From Megamerina dolium (taxonomy: Eukaryota > Arthropoda > Insecta > Diptera > Megamerinidae): a stretch of DNA of 64,000 nt. The position numbers and the translations under genes were made by a program. The stretch is taken from contig OY978525.1 in assembly GCA_963854835.1 (NCBI GenBank), positions 101,821,388-101,885,387 of the forward strand, read 5' to 3'. The notes under the pieces are model-generated. The model made no database searches and had not been told where the DNA came from. It worked only from the letters and a program-made list of their open reading frames with translations. Below are positions 60,620 to 64,000 of the stretch, piece after piece (within the stretch, counting starts at the first letter, position 1; each line of letters starts with the position of its first letter).

Positions 60620-61760
60620 GCGAACAAATAACGACTGTTTATTTTATTACTTTTACGGAAGCAATTATATCTATTGGCCCATTATTGACATGTACGTGTA
60701 CTTTTTGTACTTTATCAGTTATCAGTCAGTCGATTTATTGATAAATGTCAAAATATGCAAAAATATATTTTATCAGTATATATTATTGTTATTGTTTTTA
60801 TAACGGTATTATTATATGTATATATACCCAGTATATATACATTTAAACACAAAGGATGTTTCCAGTAATTAACCATTAACCAGTAACACTTATCAGTTGG
60901 CACGCATAATACTACACGTATTATGCGTAATTGGAATTTGTAAAAGTTAAATGCACACACACATATAGATAAATAGGTATTTTTCGATTAAATTAATCGA
61001 TAAATAATCGATATTAAAAGCAATGCACGCGTGTACTTACTTCATCATAATATACTGTTATAATAGCAGCAAAAAGTTTGCTGGATGCCTCTCACCATAT
61101 CAAGCCTCTGATGACGCCCATATTGAAAGCAGATAGGTTAGGGTGGTCTCGACGGATGAATTTAGATCAGGATAGATGTATTGTGATACCGAAAATTGCA
61201 ATTTCCCACTAGGATTTCCAAACTATTCCGAATATTGGACTTAGCAAGCAGATCCCTTATCTTGCATTGCGCAAATAAGGCCCTTTTTAAAGGCACTGTA
61301 CTTATAAGTTATTCTATATATTTATAAAATACATACAATTCGAATGAATTGAGTTTTTTACCTCAGCACTTTTCAGATAATGTGGCTCTAAATTGATTGT
61401 GAATGAAGAACATTATATACAAGAAGTAATTAACAACTGTTTCAGTAAATATTTATGCAAAATTTAAAGATGTGGTTTGATCCCCGCAATATTGTGATGG
61501 TCTTGAAAGTGATATCTCAGTGGAATACAATAGTAGGAATTCTATAGTTCTATTTTTTTAGGATCTCATTAGGTACTTCTGGTATTTTGCAGGACAAATG
61601 GTTGGCAGGACTCAATATGGGTTCGAATGAGCTCAAATTCGCATGAGCAGCAGGAAATTGAAAGGCGACACATCTTAGTTTCACAATGGACTTTTTTTTG
61701 GCCTTACTGAACTCTACGGAGTTACTATCTGCAGTTACTATCTGCATACCTTAGCGAAAT
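60620..61760. other. Upstream of the LRR gene
   Basis: This is the probable promoter/5' UTR region of the LRR gene. Repeated ATCAGT/TCAGTC words occur at 60715-60730, a (TATA)n patch at 60770-60840, and an AATCGATAAATAATCGATA region near 60995-61013. A less AT-rich patch at 61080-61290 is unassigned. No coding exon is supported. Confidence 0.35.
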
Positions 61761-61763
61761 ATA

Positions 61764-61783
61764 TTAGGTTAGGTTAGGTTATA
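61764..61783. repeat. Telomere-like TTAGG run at a LINE 3' end
   Basis: Three consecutive TTAGG units on the plus strand sit exactly where the minus-strand LINE fragment ends, so they form its 3' tail (CCTAA units in element orientation). Confidence 0.8.
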
Positions 61784-62945
61784 CTGGCAGACCTCCGCGA
61801 AGTCCCTATATGGCTCCTTAGTGATACCAAAACGTCTTCATTTAGTTTCGAGCTGTAAATATCTTTAAATATTTCGATTTTCATTGCGAATTTTAGGAGT
61901 GATCTTTTGCTTAAGGCAGTTTCATCAGCTATTTCGCAGAATTCCGGCGCTCCAAAGCAATTTAAGCAAGTTCTACTCTCCTCTCTTTGCATCACCTGTA
62001 TCCGTCGTTTGCAATGAGACCCATCTTGTGAGCGTGGGATGCCGTGAGGCAGTGTCGCGTTTTTGCGCCAACCACAGTTCTGCACTCTACTCTGTTGAGG
62101 GACAGAATCAGCTTGGAGCAGTTGTCGTTATATAACCCAAGCATTCTTTGATGGTCCTACAGGTGTTTATACTTCTCCACCTCCCTGCTGCTTTCTTTAT
62201 CATACTTGTCATCGATTGTTGTGAGTCGGGCATAGTGGCATTTGTATGTTACGCGCTTGTGTATCGGGAAGATGAACGCCTTCTTTGGCAATTCAATCGA
62301 CAGTCTCGTTTCCTTGTATACCCTTGTGTTCCGGTATCCAATATATACGTAGCCTTCTTCCTTTGGATAATCGTTCCAGTGTTTCTTGACACGTCAGTAC
62401 ATTCTTGGATGTGGTAGAGTGCGCGATTATTGCTTTAATCGCTGCTTGACTGTCTAAGTAGAAATGAATGTTTGATCCGGCAGCTGTTCTAGTCGTCCGA
62501 GCTAGCTCAGCTGCCATTCTTGCCGCAAAGACTTCTGCTTGGAAGACCGCGCAGTATTCTGGGAGCTTGTACGACTGGGTCCTGTCCAATCCTGGACAGC
62601 CCCAACCCCCTCCATCATTTTCGAGCTATCTGAGAAGAAGTTAAAGGTATTACGTCTTGGTTCTAGGCCTTTATGCCAGGCCTCCTCTTCTATATAGTGT
62701 TGTATCTTCTTTCCGAACCTTAACTGCGAAATCATGTAGTCCGATTCTGGTGCAGTGGGTCGACAAATAGAACAGTGTCCATATGATCTTCTTACCAATT
62801 GCCCTATAGATTCTCTGCACAGAGATCAATAGGTGGCCAATTGAGTATTTTATTTAGCGCGGCATTGGGAATTGTCTTTAGCGCCCCGGTTATACTCAGT
62901 GCTGCGAGTCGCTGTGGGATCGAAATTTCTATTTGAATGAATTTA
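61784..62945 (-). mobile_element. LINE 3' portion: RT end, RNase H, tail
   Basis: On the minus strand, 62940-62820 reads LAALSITGALKTIPNAALNK (the end of the RT-connection region). Then 62798-62589 carries FFSDSSKMMEGVGA (RNase H first Asp, TDG changed to SDS), and 62589-62293 gives YCAVFQAEVFAARMAAEL, FYLDSQAAIKAI and IYWIPEHKGIQGNETVD, which include the catalytic Glu, Asp and His motifs. After a frameshift, 62085-61774 gives the C-terminal tail (SRTCLNCFGAPEFCE). This is an I/R1/Jockey-type element, 5' truncated and inactive. Confidence 0.82.
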
Positions 62946-62949
62946 CTTG

Positions 62950-64000
62950 AGATATGAAATAATATTGACCAAATTAATTTCTAAGAGTGGTATAGAGAGG
63001 GTTTATATATTTTACGAAATTTATTAGATATAATAATATTAGGGTACGTTGTGTCATACCACAACTTATCGATTTTAGTATGCGAAGCCACTACTTTGTG
63101 GTGTCCTGGTGCAGTGAAATGGTTCGGTGAATATATCATGATAAATGTTAAAAATAAAAAACTAAAAAAAATGGAATAACATCGTTAAATAACCCCACGA
63201 TTTCCCAGGAGTTGCCTCTAGAAGAGTAAAATGTATAACCGACATCCATTAGTTTTTGCTTCTCGACATTTTTTCGAAACATGTATTTACCACGCAGGTC
63301 CACTCCTTAGTGGTGTTCCTCTAGAAAAATTACCTTTTTATAAAATTCACTCCCATTGTACCTGGGACGCCGTGAAAATGTTGCATCCGAACCTATTCTT
63401 TTTTTAACGTACTTACTCTCTACATACAAAATTAACCATAAACACATAGAAATCGACAAATATCCATTTAGCGTTTAGAAAAGAACATACTCACCTCTTA
63501 TCAGCAAACAAAACTTTTAAGAACCAAATTCGCTTTAAAATAAATATTATTAAAAAAAATTTAACAAGTTTTATATAAACACAATATATTGGAAAAATAA
63601 ATTAAAAATTTTTTTTTTTATAAATTATAAAATTTTTTGTTTTTTTTTTTGTTTTTCTTAACGTGGAGATAGTAAATTTTTTTTTCAAATATTCTCATTA
63701 TACATATTCAATAATATAAAACTCCACAGCCTTTTTGGTGGTGCGTTATAAATAACTTTTTCAATATCCAAAAATTGTCCTTATTTTGCTTCATATGCTC
63801 TAGTTTCTGAGATATTTAAAAAAAAAAAAAAATTATTTAGTGTAAAAATTATTTGAAAAAATTTTTTTGGTATGGAAATGAATTTCATTACAATCGGTCA
63901 TAAAATTTTTGCATAACAGAGTTTTGAATTTTAAAAATATTCAAATTTTTGCTAAAAAAAAATCTAGTTTTGTTAAAGTAAAATGTGATTTTCAAGGGCC
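62950..64000. other. AT-rich window end, no gene seen
   Basis: Long poly-A/T tracts, especially 63541-63990. No supported feature. Confidence 0.5.

Noticed and set aside
61764..61783. Interstitial telomere
   Set aside because: Only three TTAGG units are present, placed at a LINE 3' end. Diptera do not use this repeat at telomeres.

Overview
The window is AT-rich animal DNA from a fly, most likely a schizophoran and plausibly a tephritid fruit fly. The evidence is two insect troponin C genes with the known intron pattern (one intron directly after the ATG), short 58-93 bp introns with GTAAGT-like donors, and a dense load of dipteran transposon remnants: mariners including a rosa-type DD41D copy, DINE-1-like elements with GTCC microsatellites, non-LTR retrotransposons and a tRNA-derived SINE family. 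I saw no prokaryotic or viral genes and no LTR retrotransposon. The species is inferred, not shown.

Only three protein-coding genes are well supported, all on the minus strand. (1) TpnC4 (15705-10431, four coding exons) encodes a flight-muscle-type troponin C whose only intact EF-hand is site IV. Its reading frame does not stop at the usual C-terminal MTG but runs on for 234 more codons, rich in Pro, Ala, Ser and Thr. (2) TpnC41C (35621-26588, four coding exons) encodes a 153-residue troponin C with intact sites II and IV. (3) A two-membrane-segment leucine-rich-repeat receptor-like protein of 838 residues lies at 60609-57792 in five exons. The two troponin C genes are tandem paralogues with identical intron positions. 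From memory, TpnC4 and TpnC41C are also close together in Drosophila (region 41C), so the pair looks like conserved synteny. In insect flight muscle the one-Ca form (F1) serves stretch activation and the two-Ca form (F2) serves Ca-regulated contraction, so this locus would supply both thin-filament Ca sensors.

Layout: 1-9.4 kb, intergenic DNA with a DD41D mariner, a foldback MITE and a ~300 bp tandem-repeat array split by a LINE fragment. 9.4-15.8 kb, TpnC4, with a LINE fragment in its large first intron. 15.8-26.5 kb, spacer with microsatellites, a nested mariner/LINE cluster, a SINE and a longer LINE piece. 26.5-35.7 kb, TpnC41C, whose two large introns hold a DINE-1-like element, a SINE, a deleted mariner with both termini and a tandem duplication. 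35.7-57.7 kb, a transposon graveyard with two weak candidate exons of a Cys-rich secreted protein. 57.8-60.6 kb, the LRR gene. 60.6-64 kb, a LINE 3' end with a (TTAGG)-like tail and AT-rich DNA.

Most other open frames are short, AT-driven or pieces of decayed transposases.
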